Shown: positions 24,978-32,118, numbered from the stretch's first letter. The stretch: DNA of 64,000 nt from UBA2279 sp034399355 (GCA_034399355.1 JAXMMT010000009.1:186001-250000), one strand, 5' to 3'. Numbers and translations are program-made. Notes: generated by a model not told the origin, from the sequence alone.

Positions 24978-25797
24978 TGTTCTCTCTGTCCTTGTCCGGC
25001 ACATCACCGGGCATCTCTGTGATCGCCGCAATGCCACGGAGTCTTGGCTCACACAGCATGCCAGCAAACCCGTCGTAGCCGATGGTACCGTCGCCGATCC
25101 ACGCATGGCGATCCCGTCGCGAACCGCTCGGGAACATGCAGTCGTTCGCATGCACCGCGCAGATAGCATCCGCACCACAGCAGGCGTCGAACGCATCGAC
25201 CAGCGATGCCCATCCCTCGGCGGATGAGAGATTGTACCCCGCCGCATGTGCGTGACAGCTGTCGATGCATACACCCACGCGCGGCCGGAAATGGTCTGGC
25301 AGCGCGTGCAGAACCGCGCCGATCTCCTCCGGACTGTTTCCGAAGGTGGTTCCGGCCCCTGCGGTGTTCTCAAGTAGTAGGCGTGGCGCAGTCGGTCCGG
25401 CCGAGGACAACGCGTGCGCTATGGCCGTGGCTACGCGTTCGGCGGTCTCATCGATGCCCGTACCGCCGTTGGTGCCGATATGCGTGATCACCGCATCGAC
25501 ACCGAGCAGCGTGGCACGCTCCAACTCGTCTCCCAGCGCGGTGATTGACTTGTGTCGCAATGAGGAATCCGTTGTGCCGAGGTTGATCAGATAAGCGGTG
25601 TGGGTGAACACCGGGTTGATGCCGAGCACGTCTCGCGTAGCCCGGAACATCTCCGCAACAGCAACGTCGAAGGCGCGCGCCTGCCACTGACGGGGGCTCT
25701 TCGCGAAGATCTGAACACACTCGGCGCCGACATCACGCGCGTACTCGAGCGCTTGCGGGTATCCGCCGGCAACACCAACGTGAGCACCTATCAGCAT
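24931..25797 (-). CDS. nfo: endonuclease IV (AP endonuclease)
   Basis: A 288-residue Nfo that cuts 5' of abasic sites. It has the starting IGAHVGVAGGYPQALEYA, QIFAKSPRQWQ, the metal ligands in VFTHTAYLINLG, LLLENTAGAGT, GVCIDSCHAHAAGY, VHANDCMFPSGSRRDRHAWIGDG and the final ITEMPG. All zinc ligands of the family appear present. It diverges from dinB (80 bases) and is convergent with the exonuclease/GIY-YIG gene. Confidence 0.95.
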   Translation of the reverse strand: MLIGAHVGVAGGYPQALEYARDVGAECVQIFAKSPRQWQARAFDVAVAEMFRATRDVLGINPVFTHTAYLINLGTTDSSLRHKSITALGDELERATLLGVDAVITHIGTNGGTGIDETAERVATAIAHALSSAGPTAPRLLLENTAGAGTTFGNSPEEIGAVLHALPDHFRPRVGVCIDSCHAHAAGYNLSSAEGWASLVDAFDACCGADAICAVHANDCMFPSGSRRDRHAWIGDGTIGYDGFAGMLCEPRLRGIAAITEMPGDVPDKDRENISRLKRLRDGCAERA

Positions 25798-25877
25798 GTG
25801 CGGCCCTTTCTACGGGTACTGTGAGGAGTGTAGCGGTCATGTGACGACCAGGACCACCCAACCCTAGACGAGGACGT

Positions 25878-27095
25878 ATGGGTTCCACCGCGAACACTGG
25901 TTGGCTGGGACGCGCGATCATGCATCTGGACATGGACGCGTTCTTCGCAGCCGTCGAACAGCTCGACCACCCCGAATGGCGCGGGAGACCCGTTATCGTC
26001 GGCGGATCCCCTGACGGCCGCGGAGTCGTCTCGACGGCGAGCTACGAAGCTCGTGCTTATGGGGTTCGCTCGGCGATGCCGGCTGCGATCGCAGTCCGGC
26101 TCTGCCCCGACGCGATTTGGGCTCACCCGCGTTTCGCACGCTATGAGGAGATTTCCCGTGCTGTGCGAGACATCATGCGAGACACCACACCGTGCGTCCA
26201 ACCGACCTCGATTGACGAAGCCTACCTGGACGTCACTCCCGGGGAGCACGGACGCGATCCTGTGGTCGTGGCCCGAGAGATACAGGCACGTGTGTGCGAG
26301 CTGGGTGTGACGTGCTCGGTTGGATTGGCAGCTGGCAAAACCATCGCGAAGATTGCTTCTGACGTCCACAAGCCCCTCGGCCTCACAGTTGTGAGTCCCG
26401 GTGAGGAAGCGGCTTTCCTCGCGCCACTCCCCGTGAGTGTTCTTCCAGGCGTCGGACGCGCGACCTCCGAACGTCTGCGCGCTGTTGGCCTACACACATT
26501 GGGCGAACTCGCAGCCCTCGACGAACGTTCGGCCGCCCAACTGCTTGGCTCGTACGGAATCGACCTCGTGCTTCGCGCCCGTGGTATCGACCCCACACCA
26601 GTCGCCGCTGAAACCGGGCGGAAGTCCGTCTCGGCGGAACACACCTTCAGGAGCGATATCCGTACGCGAGACGAGGCCAACACCGAGCTGCGACGCCTGG
26701 TCGAGCGGGTAGCGCGGCGCTTGCGACGACACGGTCTTGCTGGACGCACATTCACAGTGAAGCTGCGCTACGCCGACTTCAGCACGCGGACCGTCAGCCG
26801 AACGGTCTCGGTACCGTCAGACATCGAAGCTGACATCTTGCCGGTGGCAACCGCACTACTTTCTGAGGTCTGGACGCCCGGAGCTGGCCTCCGGCTCCTC
26901 GGATTCGGCGTCAGTGGCTTCTGCCGGCCCGCGACGCAGCTCGATCTCCTGGATGGTGAGAAGTCGGCGGAGCGCCGGAAGGACCGTGCACTGGCCGAGG
27001 GGCTCGACCGCATCAGAGAGCGTTTTGGCGATGACGCACTCGGATTCGGGGTAGGAGGTCTAAGGAGAGCGGAGGAGAACGACAGTGCGGACTAA
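25878..27095 (+). CDS. dinB: DNA polymerase IV (Y-family)
   Basis: A 405-residue translesion polymerase. Motifs are MHLDMDAFFAAVEQ (catalytic D), VSTASYEARAYGVRSAMP, PTSIDEAYLDVT (catalytic DE), SVGLAAGKTIAKIASD, and the little-finger domain with RKSVSAEHTFRSDI. The C-terminal beta-clamp-binding peptide may be in the QLDLLDG segment. The start at 25878 has GAGGA upstream. A LexA-like half-palindrome (CGAAC-ACTG-GTTGG) lies in codons 4-9 but is imperfect. Confidence 0.94.
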   Translation: MGSTANTGWLGRAIMHLDMDAFFAAVEQLDHPEWRGRPVIVGGSPDGRGVVSTASYEARAYGVRSAMPAAIAVRLCPDAIWAHPRFARYEEISRAVRDIMRDTTPCVQPTSIDEAYLDVTPGEHGRDPVVVAREIQARVCELGVTCSVGLAAGKTIAKIASDVHKPLGLTVVSPGEEAAFLAPLPVSVLPGVGRATSERLRAVGLHTLGELAALDERSAAQLLGSYGIDLVLRARGIDPTPVAAETGRKSVSAEHTFRSDIRTRDEANTELRRLVERVARRLRRHGLAGRTFTVKLRYADFSTRTVSRTVSVPSDIEADILPVATALLSEVWTPGAGLRLLGFGVSGFCRPATQLDLLDGEKSAERRKDRALAEGLDRIRERFGDDALGFGVGGLRRAEENDSAD

Positions 27096-27525
27096 AGTGG
27101 TAGGTGTGCTTCTTGGAGCTGTTCTTGTGTGCGCGTCTGTGACGGGCTGCTCGACGGAGTCTGAGCTTGTCGACGAGCCTGCCGTCGCGGAGACGACTGA
27201 TCGATCACCGGGAACCACAAGTACTGTGTCATTCAATGTCGGGCTAAGCGATCTTCCTGACAGCAGGTCCCGCGCTGTTGGCGTTCTTGGTTACACCGAG
27301 CTCGAGGGGGGTTTCTGGGCTCTCTATGACACCGAGCCGGGAGACATACCGGAAGGGACGCCCGTCGTTGCGGTCATCGCGAATATGGGCGAACTGGACA
27401 TCTCGGCGTGTTCGCTTGAAGACAAACTCGTGGTGGCCGAGGGCGTGATGAGCGATGGGGCATCCGCCCGCATGGCCGAACCCGAGATCATCGTTGACGA
27501 CATCTACGAGGTTCCCGACCAGTGA
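27085..27525 (+). CDS. putative small lipoprotein, unknown function
   Basis: A 146-residue protein with a lipoprotein signal (LLGAVLVCASVTGC, lipobox VTGC, Cys about residue 22) followed by a polar linker rich in Thr, Ser and Glu and a compact domain (about residues 55-146) of alternating strands. The start is GTG at 27085 with GGAGGAG upstream, overlapping the end of dinB by 11 bases, so it is translationally coupled to it. I recognise no family. Confidence 0.7.
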   Translation: MRTKVVGVLLGAVLVCASVTGCSTESELVDEPAVAETTDRSPGTTSTVSFNVGLSDLPDSRSRAVGVLGYTELEGGFWALYDTEPGDIPEGTPVVAVIANMGELDISACSLEDKLVVAEGVMSDGASARMAEPEIIVDDIYEVPDQ

Positions 27526-27678
27526 TCATACTTCCGTGAGGAGCTCTGTCCAGAACTCTTCTTCCGGTGCTCGTCCGCACGAGTGAGTCTTCGAACATGA
27601 CACGCGTTCAGTGAGCAGGTCGAGCAACTGTCCGACCTTGTGAGGATTGAACTGTTTGATAGCATGGTTCCGACCCAT
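27526..27678 (-). CDS. small ORF (50 aa) behind a LexA-box promoter
   Basis: A 50-codon frame starting MGRNHAIKQFNPHKVGQL and ending EEEFWTELLTEV. It has no recognised family, two cysteines and a mixed charge pattern. No clear Shine-Dalgarno sequence precedes the ATG at 27678, so the coding call is modest. What makes it notable is a near-consensus promoter 72-100 bases upstream with a consensus LexA box in its spacer, pointing at this frame. It is convergent with the lipoprotein gene and its stop lies one base after that gene's end. It may be a small SOS protein, or the transcript may be a small RNA. Confidence 0.35.
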   Translation of the reverse strand: MGRNHAIKQFNPHKVGQLLDLLTERVSCSKTHSCGRAPEEEFWTELLTEV

Positions 27679-27749
27679 GGGAAACGGTCTTTCAGGGATA
27701 AGAGGCCGGACGCGGAAGGAGCATTCAGGGGTCCACGTCCGACGTCACC

Positions 27750-27778
27750 AGTATAGCGAACACACGTTCGGTATACAA
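27750..27778 (-). promoter_or_regulatory. SOS-type promoter with consensus LexA box in the spacer
   Basis: On the minus strand TTGTAT (27778-27773) and TATACT (27755-27750) are separated by exactly 17 bases. The spacer contains CGAAC-ACAC-GTTCG (27757-27770 on the plus strand), which fits the Gram-positive LexA consensus CGAACRNRYGTTYG at every position. LexA bound there would block RNA polymerase. The transcript would start near 27743 and run toward the lipoprotein end. Confidence 0.75.
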
Positions 27779-27849
27779 GAGTACCTTAACACCGGGGATT
27801 GCCCTTACCTTACTGTCCCATCTCTCATGGTTGGCGCGCGGTGCAACGG

Positions 27850-27857
27850 TCTTTCCA
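27850..27857. repeat. target-site duplication, left copy (TCTTTCCA)
   Basis: TCTTTCCA here and at 29232-29239 directly flank the inverted-repeat ends of the IS256-family element, the 8-bp duplication expected for that family. Confidence 0.9.
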
Positions 27858-29231
27858 GGCTGTGTCCCGAAAGTTCTGTAAATTGCCCTCCGGGCTGGCT
27901 CCAGTCTAACTCACGGCGATCAGCTTGGTCACATCCTTTCGCTCGGCTTCGAGCTGCTCTCTAAGCGCGTCCATGTCGAGGAAGCGTCGGTTGGTCATCC
28001 ACTCCTCACTGGTCTCGACACACATCGCGCTGACGAGCCGCAGACAGGACTCCTCGTTGGGGAAGATGCGCACGACGCGGGTCCTTCGTTTGATCTCCTG
28101 GTTGAAGCGCTCGAGCGCGTTATTGGTGCGCAGGAACAGCCTGTGGCCGGCCGGGAAGTGTAGAACCGTCAGACACTCCTCGCACTGCTCGTCGATGGCC
28201 TCGGCGATTCGTGGGTGTGTCTCGCGCCACTCGTCGGCGACTCGGGACGCGGTGTCGAGCGCTGCGGGCAGTGTGGTGGCGGCCCAGATCTCCTTGAGAT
28301 CGGCGGTGAGTCGTACCCGGTGCTTGTAGGCGACCTTCTTGATCTGATCGCGGTTGAAGTGGACCTGGCATCTCTGCCAGCTCGCTCCCTGGAAGTGCCG
28401 TGCGATCGCGGCCTTGAGTCCGGGGTGCGCGTCCGAGGTCACGAGCACGACGCCGGAGAGTCCCCGGGTCTTGAGGTCGGCGAATAGCTCATAGTAGGTC
28501 GCTTCGCTCTCCGTGTCGGCGCAGCTCACGGCCACGATCTCTCTGAACCCGTCGTCCCGCACGCCGTAAGCGACGAGCACGCCCTGGCTCACGACGCGAC
28601 CGCCGCGACGTACCTTCTCGTAACGGGCGTCGACGAAGAGGTAGGGCCAGGCGTGCCCGTTAAGCGAGCGGCTCCGCCATGCGGAGAGCTCGGCGTCGAG
28701 CCGGCCGCAGAGCGCGGAGACGGTCGACTTGCTAAACGTCGTGCCACAGAGCTCCTCGGTGATGCGGGCGACCTTGCGGGTCGAGACACCGACCACGTAC
28801 ATCTCCATGAGCGCGAGCACGAGCGCCTTCTCCGTGCGCTGGTAGCGGGCGAACAGCTTGCTTGAGAACGTGCCGTCTCGATCCTGGGGCACCATCAGCA
28901 CAAGAGTGCCCACCCGGGTGGTGAGCATCCGCGGCTTGTGACCGTTGCGCTGCCCCGTGCGCCCATCCGTGCGCTCGTGACGGTTTGCGCCCACGTGCTC
29001 GGTCATCTCCGCTTCGAGGATGTCTTGCAGCGCGGACCGCACGATCTCGCGTAAGAGATCCGGCGCGTCGGTCAGTACCTCTTGCGCTGAAGCGAGCGGG
29101 GTCGTAGCGTTTCTCTTGGTCATCGTCTCCTCCTTGGTAGTCGGCCTCGAACACCAACCATCATGGAGGGCGGTGGCCACCCTCGTCATCTCAGGCGGCC
29201 ATGCTACTTACAGAAGATTCCGGACACGACC
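27858..29231 (-). mobile_element. IS256-family insertion sequence, complete (1374 bp)
   Basis: The element has imperfect terminal inverted repeats: the left end begins GGCTGTGTCCCGAAAGTTCT and the right end, read inward, begins GGTCGTGTCCGGAATCTTCT; 19 of the first 25 bases match. A single intact transposase gene fills it, and an identical 8-bp duplication flanks it. These signs point to a recent, probably still mobile insertion. It sits four bases past the feoB stop codon and about 80 bases upstream of the LexA-box promoter. Confidence 0.93.
27906..29123 (-). CDS. IS256-family (Mutator-type) transposase
   Basis: A 405-residue DDE transposase. The catalytic acidic residues lie in YLFVDARYEKVR, VLVTSDAHPGLKAA and TNNALERFNQEIKRRTRVVRIFPN, with the WQRCQVHF motif between them; these are Mutator/IS256 signatures. 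The N-terminal part includes DLLREIVRSALQDILEAEMTEHVGA. The ATG at 29123 has GGAGGAG close upstream. The frame is uninterrupted, so the enzyme is probably active. Confidence 0.95.
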   Translation of the reverse strand: MTKRNATTPLASAQEVLTDAPDLLREIVRSALQDILEAEMTEHVGANRHERTDGRTGQRNGHKPRMLTTRVGTLVLMVPQDRDGTFSSKLFARYQRTEKALVLALMEMYVVGVSTRKVARITEELCGTTFSKSTVSALCGRLDAELSAWRSRSLNGHAWPYLFVDARYEKVRRGGRVVSQGVLVAYGVRDDGFREIVAVSCADTESEATYYELFADLKTRGLSGVVLVTSDAHPGLKAAIARHFQGASWQRCQVHFNRDQIKKVAYKHRVRLTADLKEIWAATTLPAALDTASRVADEWRETHPRIAEAIDEQCEECLTVLHFPAGHRLFLRTNNALERFNQEIKRRTRVVRIFPNEESCLRLVSAMCVETSEEWMTNRRFLDMDALREQLEAERKDVTKLIAVS

Positions 29232-29239
29232 TCTTTCCA
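29232..29239. repeat. target-site duplication, right copy (TCTTTCCA)
   Basis: This matches the left copy at 27850-27857 exactly and abuts the right inverted repeat of the IS. Confidence 0.9.
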
Positions 29240-29243
29240 ACCG

Positions 29244-30688
29244 CTACCAGCCCAGCGCCGGCAGCGCATGAGCGAAGATGCTCCCTGCCCCAACGCCAAC
29301 GACAATCGTGAAGCCCACAATACACGCCGCCCGCCACCACCCGTGCTCTCTGGCTAGGACGGCAATGGTAGAAACACACGGTACTGCGATGGTGTTCACG
29401 AGCGCATACACGAACAGATTGGTCGGCGTCATGAATGATGTGAGTTCCCTCGCTCCCGTACCCATCACGGCAACCGCCATCACAACAAGCAGCTGCAACG
29501 CCAACTCTTTTCTCAGCGTACCGATGAGTAGTGTCAGGCCAGCCACAGCAGGAAGACCCAGCCATCCCTCCATGACCGGCGCTAGGGGTTCGGCGAGATT
29601 GGTCAACATACCGGTCTCGTACAGACCGCCGAGTACCAGGCTGCCGACGATCACGATCGGCGTCGCAACGAACAGAAACTCCCGGAACTGACTCCACGCC
29701 TTCCGGAGCACGCCCCTCACCGACGGACGGCGGAACGGGAACATCTCCATGACGAGCCCCGTCGACGTGCCCGGCAGGACCGCATTGAGACCGAGCCCCG
29801 TGAATACCCACAGAATGAATACGATGCCGAGAACCCCGATCGCAGGTCCTGCGCCGATGAAATGACCGACGGAGCCGAGGACGACAGCCGTGCGGGCACT
29901 GCACGGTACCAGCGCCACGAGTGTCGAGGTAATCAGTCGCTCCCTCCGGTCCGGAAGGGAGCGAGTAGCCAGTACTGCCGGCACGCTGCAACCCGCCGCC
30001 GCGCAACCTCGGTCAAATCCAGAAGCGGACTTCCCTCGCTGCTTTCGTTGAAAAAGACACCGAAGTCCTCCGCCCCGGACAGAAGTTGCAACACGAGCGC
30101 ACGAGGCGTCAGGCCATACGGGCACTCTTCCAAACGCCTCGCAGTCGGCGCCAGCAACCGAATCGAAGACTCCACAGTCTGAGAGTACAGTGGCGCCGGG
30201 GACCCGATGCCTTCGCTCACCTCAAGCGCAGCAGCCACGAGTTCCTCAAGACCAAGCCCTTGCGTCGCCGCAGTCTGCACCACGCGAATGCCCAACCGTG
30301 TCGACAGTAGTCCGACGTCCACTCCAATCCCTGCCCGCTGAGCCTCGTCGACAAGATTCACCGCCACCACGCACGGCTCTCCGAGGTCGAGAACCTCCAG
30401 CACCAGCTTGAGGTTCCTGGCGAGGTTACCGGCATCGACGACCACCACTACCACGTCCGGGCGAACGTCGAGAAGCGCCCTCCGCGACACCCAACTCTCC
30501 TCTGTGTCCGTATAGAGCGAGTACGCGCCCGGCAGGTCTGCCACGGTGAACCGTCGATCACCGAACGCGGTCTCGGCAAACTGCACCTCGCGAGTGGTGC
30601 CCGGGTAGTGCGCAGTGGAGACGCCAAGACCTGTCATGGCATTGAACAGTGTCGACTTCCCGACGTTCGGATTGCCGAGAAGAGCCAC
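29244..30688 (-). pseudogene. feoB: ferrous iron transporter FeoB, frameshifted and internally deleted
   Basis: FeoB imports Fe(II). The 5' part (30688 to about 29990) is the G domain: LLGNPNVGKSTLFNAMTG, DLPGAYSLY and VVAVNLVDEA, plus its helical spacer. It then runs off its frame and stops at 29933. In the next frame, from about 29995, FeoB resumes at GCSVPAVLATRSLPDRRERL (first gate cysteine) and continues through VNTIAVPCVSTIAV (second gate cysteine) to a natural C-terminus at 29244. The membrane stretch normally between spacer and first gate motif, roughly 125 residues, is absent. There is also no ATG or ribosome site before the G1 motif: the only start is a GTG at 30688 just after a TAG. 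It is probably non-functional. Confidence 0.8.
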
Positions 30689-30752
30689 GACGCGATCGGC
30701 ATTTCGAGGCTAACCAGTCGCGCGCTATCGCGGAGAGCAGTCCAATCGGACG

Positions 30753-31439
30753 TCACAGGTCAGGGTCTCCGGCTACTTGTCGTGAGGTCTCCTTCGCAGG
30801 AGTCACAACGATCTTCGAAGCCACATCGCGCCCGAGGGCGTATCTTGAACCCCCCACTTCGATCATCAGCGGTCCCTTGAAGGGCGCGACGTCGCATATC
30901 GCTACTTCCGTACCCGGATACATGCCGAGACTGGCGAGATACGAGAGCAAGCTATCGTCCTCGTCCTCGACGCGCAGTATCTCGACACGAGACCCCTCAC
31001 CGAAGTCGCACAGCGGCTCACCGGTCACCTCGGCCATGGTACCGTCGCTTCGAGGGATAGGGTGGCCATGGGGGCAGAATGCGGGGTTCTCCAGAAACGC
31101 CTCAAGAGCGGACTGCACCCTGGGCGATAGTGCATGCTCTAGAAGGCAAGCTTCCTCATGCACCTCATCCCACGCGAGCCCCAATGCATCAACGAGGAAC
31201 CGCTCGGCCAGGCGATGCCGCCGAACGATGCTGATCGCCTCCGACGTGCCAGCAGCAGTCAGAACCACACCGTTGTCCGGCCGCGTGATCAGCTCCTTCG
31301 TTTGGAGGCGCTTCAGCGTTGCGGTCACCGTGGGACCAGACACACGCATAGCCTCAGCGATTTGGGCGGGACGCACATCCCCGTGTTCGGCCAGCTTGTA
31401 TATCGCCTCGAGGTACTCCTCAAGTGTCGCGCTCGGCAT
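30753..31439 (-). CDS. DtxR/MntR-family metalloregulator with FeoA-like domain
   Basis: A 228-residue metal-dependent repressor. The N-terminal winged helix (LEEYLEAIYKLAEHGDVRPAQIAEAMRVSGPTVTATLKRLQ) is followed by the dimer/metal domain (RRHRLAERFLVDALGLAWDEVHEEACLLEHALS, with typical H, E and C ligands; CPHGHPIPRSDG) and a C-terminal SH3-like FeoA domain (about residues 150-220). With Fe(II) or Mn(II) bound, such proteins repress uptake genes. It lies directly upstream of the decayed feoB on the same strand. The ATG at 31439 has GGAGG upstream. Confidence 0.9.
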   Translation of the reverse strand: MPSATLEEYLEAIYKLAEHGDVRPAQIAEAMRVSGPTVTATLKRLQTKELITRPDNGVVLTAAGTSEAISIVRRHRLAERFLVDALGLAWDEVHEEACLLEHALSPRVQSALEAFLENPAFCPHGHPIPRSDGTMAEVTGEPLCDFGEGSRVEILRVEDEDDSLLSYLASLGMYPGTEVAICDVAPFKGPLMIEVGGSRYALGRDVASKIVVTPAKETSRQVAGDPDL

Positions 31440-31488
31440 GTAGTGCCTCCGTAATCGACAGTACGCTGTACACCACCGGATGCATGAT

Positions 31489-31510
31489 GGCCTTAGTCGA
31501 TGCTAAAGCC
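31489..31510. promoter_or_regulatory. inverted repeat in the DtxR-gene leader
   Basis: GGCCTTAG and CTAAAGCC (one mismatch) flank a six-base centre, an arrangement like DtxR/IdeR operators. It lies 50-71 bases upstream of the regulator's ATG, so it could be an autoregulatory site. Confidence 0.35.
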
Positions 31511-31541
31511 TCCGACACGCCGAAACAAGTGGTAGCACTTA

Positions 31542-31556
31542 CCTGACATTATCAGG
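31542..31556 (-). promoter_or_regulatory. operator-like palindrome overlapping the -10 of the DtxR gene
   Basis: Read on the minus strand the sequence is CCTGATAATGTCAGG: perfect CCTGA/TCAGG arms with GATAAT, a good -10, inside. A repressor bound there would shut off the regulator gene, giving a leader of about 100 bases. The -35 is weak. Whether the regulator itself binds here is inference. Confidence 0.4.
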
Positions 31557-31589
31557 ACCCTCTTCACCGCATCGGGCATCTTGTTGCTG

Positions 31590-31638
31590 CCGTTCGTTCT
31601 ACTCTATTAACCGTTCGTTCACCTTTTCTGCCCGTTCG
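31590..31638 (+). repeat. three CCGTTCG direct repeats at 21-bp intervals
   Basis: CCGTTCG occurs at 31590, 31611 and 31632; the first two extend to CCGTTCGTTC. The 21-bp period is two helical turns, so a protein could bind all three on the same face of the DNA. They lie 32-80 bases upstream of the -35 of the first RNA unit. Confidence 0.5.
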
Positions 31639-31669
31639 GCACGTTGCCAGACATTTCTCATGAATCGTC

Positions 31670-31698
31670 TTGACGGTGCTTTCGGGGTGCCGTAGAGT
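31670..31698 (+). promoter_or_regulatory. promoter of RNA copy 1
   Basis: TTGACG (31670-31675), a 17-base spacer and TAGAGT (31693-31698). Transcription would begin at about 31704-31706, exactly where the closing helix of the RNA begins. Confidence 0.75.
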
Positions 31699-31704
31699 CA
31701 TAGG

Positions 31705-31886
31705 CGTCCCGAGAAGTCGGACTGAGCGAACCTCGAAAAGTAGCGTACCAGTAGCTGCTCGCGAGGGTCTCGGCGGAAAGGTTTAGCGCAAGCGGGCCGG
31801 ACCGACGAGGTTCCTCAAGAGTGTGAAACGGGAAGCTGTGGATTAGGGGATCTCGCAGGCGAGGTTTCTCGGGACACTTCTATTCT
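31705..31886 (+). ncRNA. structured RNA of unknown family, copy 1
   Basis: Unassigned RNA of about 170-180 nt. The ends pair perfectly: GTCCCGAGAA (31706-31715) with TTCTCGGGAC (31866-31875). Inside, three arms are proposed: ACCTCG/CGAGG plus GTAGC/GCTGC (31730-31768); TCGG/CCGA enclosing GGTTT/GGGCC with a GCAA tetraloop (31770-31805); and CGAGGTTCCT/GGGGATCTCG (31806-31855). No start codon with a ribosome site opens a useful frame. A GC palindrome plus TTTGTT at 31911-31931 may terminate it. It is not a rod like 6S RNA, and I could not match it to tmRNA, SRP RNA or a riboswitch. Confidence 0.65.
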
Positions 31887-32083
31887 CAGACATACCCCCT
31901 GCTTAGGGATAGCGCAGTACTGCGCTTTGTTCGAGCCCCTGTTGACGCAACGCCACACTCGGCGGGGTTCCGGTGAGTTCTCTTCGCGTTAAGGATCCGG
32001 ATCATCACTTGCGACGAGACCACCCTTCCGCCTTCACGCAAGACGTTGTCCGTGACGCGACTCCCGGGAGTCGCGTCAACCAT
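31886..32083 (-). CDS. possible 65-aa ORF between the RNA copies
   Basis: A short frame beginning MVDATPGSRVTDNVLREGG with GGGGGAG nine bases before the ATG at 32083. It has no recognised family. Its first codons overlap the 26-bp palindrome, and a LexA-like box lies 36-49 bases upstream. The remaining residues look compositionally ordinary and the promoter is not evident, so it may be chance. Confidence 0.25.
   Translation of the reverse strand: MVDATPGSRVTDNVLREGGRVVSSQVMIRILNAKRTHRNPAECGVASTGARTKRSTALSLSRGYV
31911..31931 (+). terminator. possible weak terminator after RNA copy 1
   Basis: A perfect 16-bp palindrome AGCGCAGTACTGCGCT (31911-31926) is followed by TTGTT. It can form a short GC stem with a GTAC loop, 35 bases after the RNA's closing helix. 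Confidence 0.4.
32053..32078. repeat. 26-bp perfect palindrome
   Basis: The half-site TGACGCGACTCCC is followed directly by its reverse complement, with no spacer. Such symmetry suits a dimeric DNA-binding protein; it has no U tract as a terminator would. It lies between the two RNA copies, 41 bases from a LexA-like box. Confidence 0.6.
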
Positions 32084-32118
32084 CACCGGCTACTCCCCCA
32101 TCATGCCACCTGGATATG

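Larger units (their letters stand above)
31632..31886 (+). repeat. 255-bp direct repeat, copy 1 (RNA transcription unit)
   Basis: It matches 32225-32479 at 253 of 255 positions (differences at 31723 and 31838). The repeat includes the promoter and the whole predicted RNA. The flanking sequences of the two copies are unrelated, so the unit itself was duplicated or kept identical by gene conversion. Confidence 0.97.

Noticed and set aside
25891..25904. A LexA box controlling dinB
   Set aside because: CGAAC-ACTG-GTTGG has a mismatch in the outer arm and lies inside codons 4-9 of dinB, not at a promoter. It is not called as a site.
30689..30752. A separate feoA gene between the regulator and feoB
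   Set aside because: Only about 64 bases are available. The FeoA-like domain seen is the C-terminus of the DtxR-family protein.
31705..31886. 6S RNA as identity of the duplicated RNA
   Set aside because: 6S RNA is a single long rod with a central bubble. This sequence folds best as a closed junction with several arms, one with a GNRA tetraloop. It is kept as unknown, though a covariance-model search should still include 6S.
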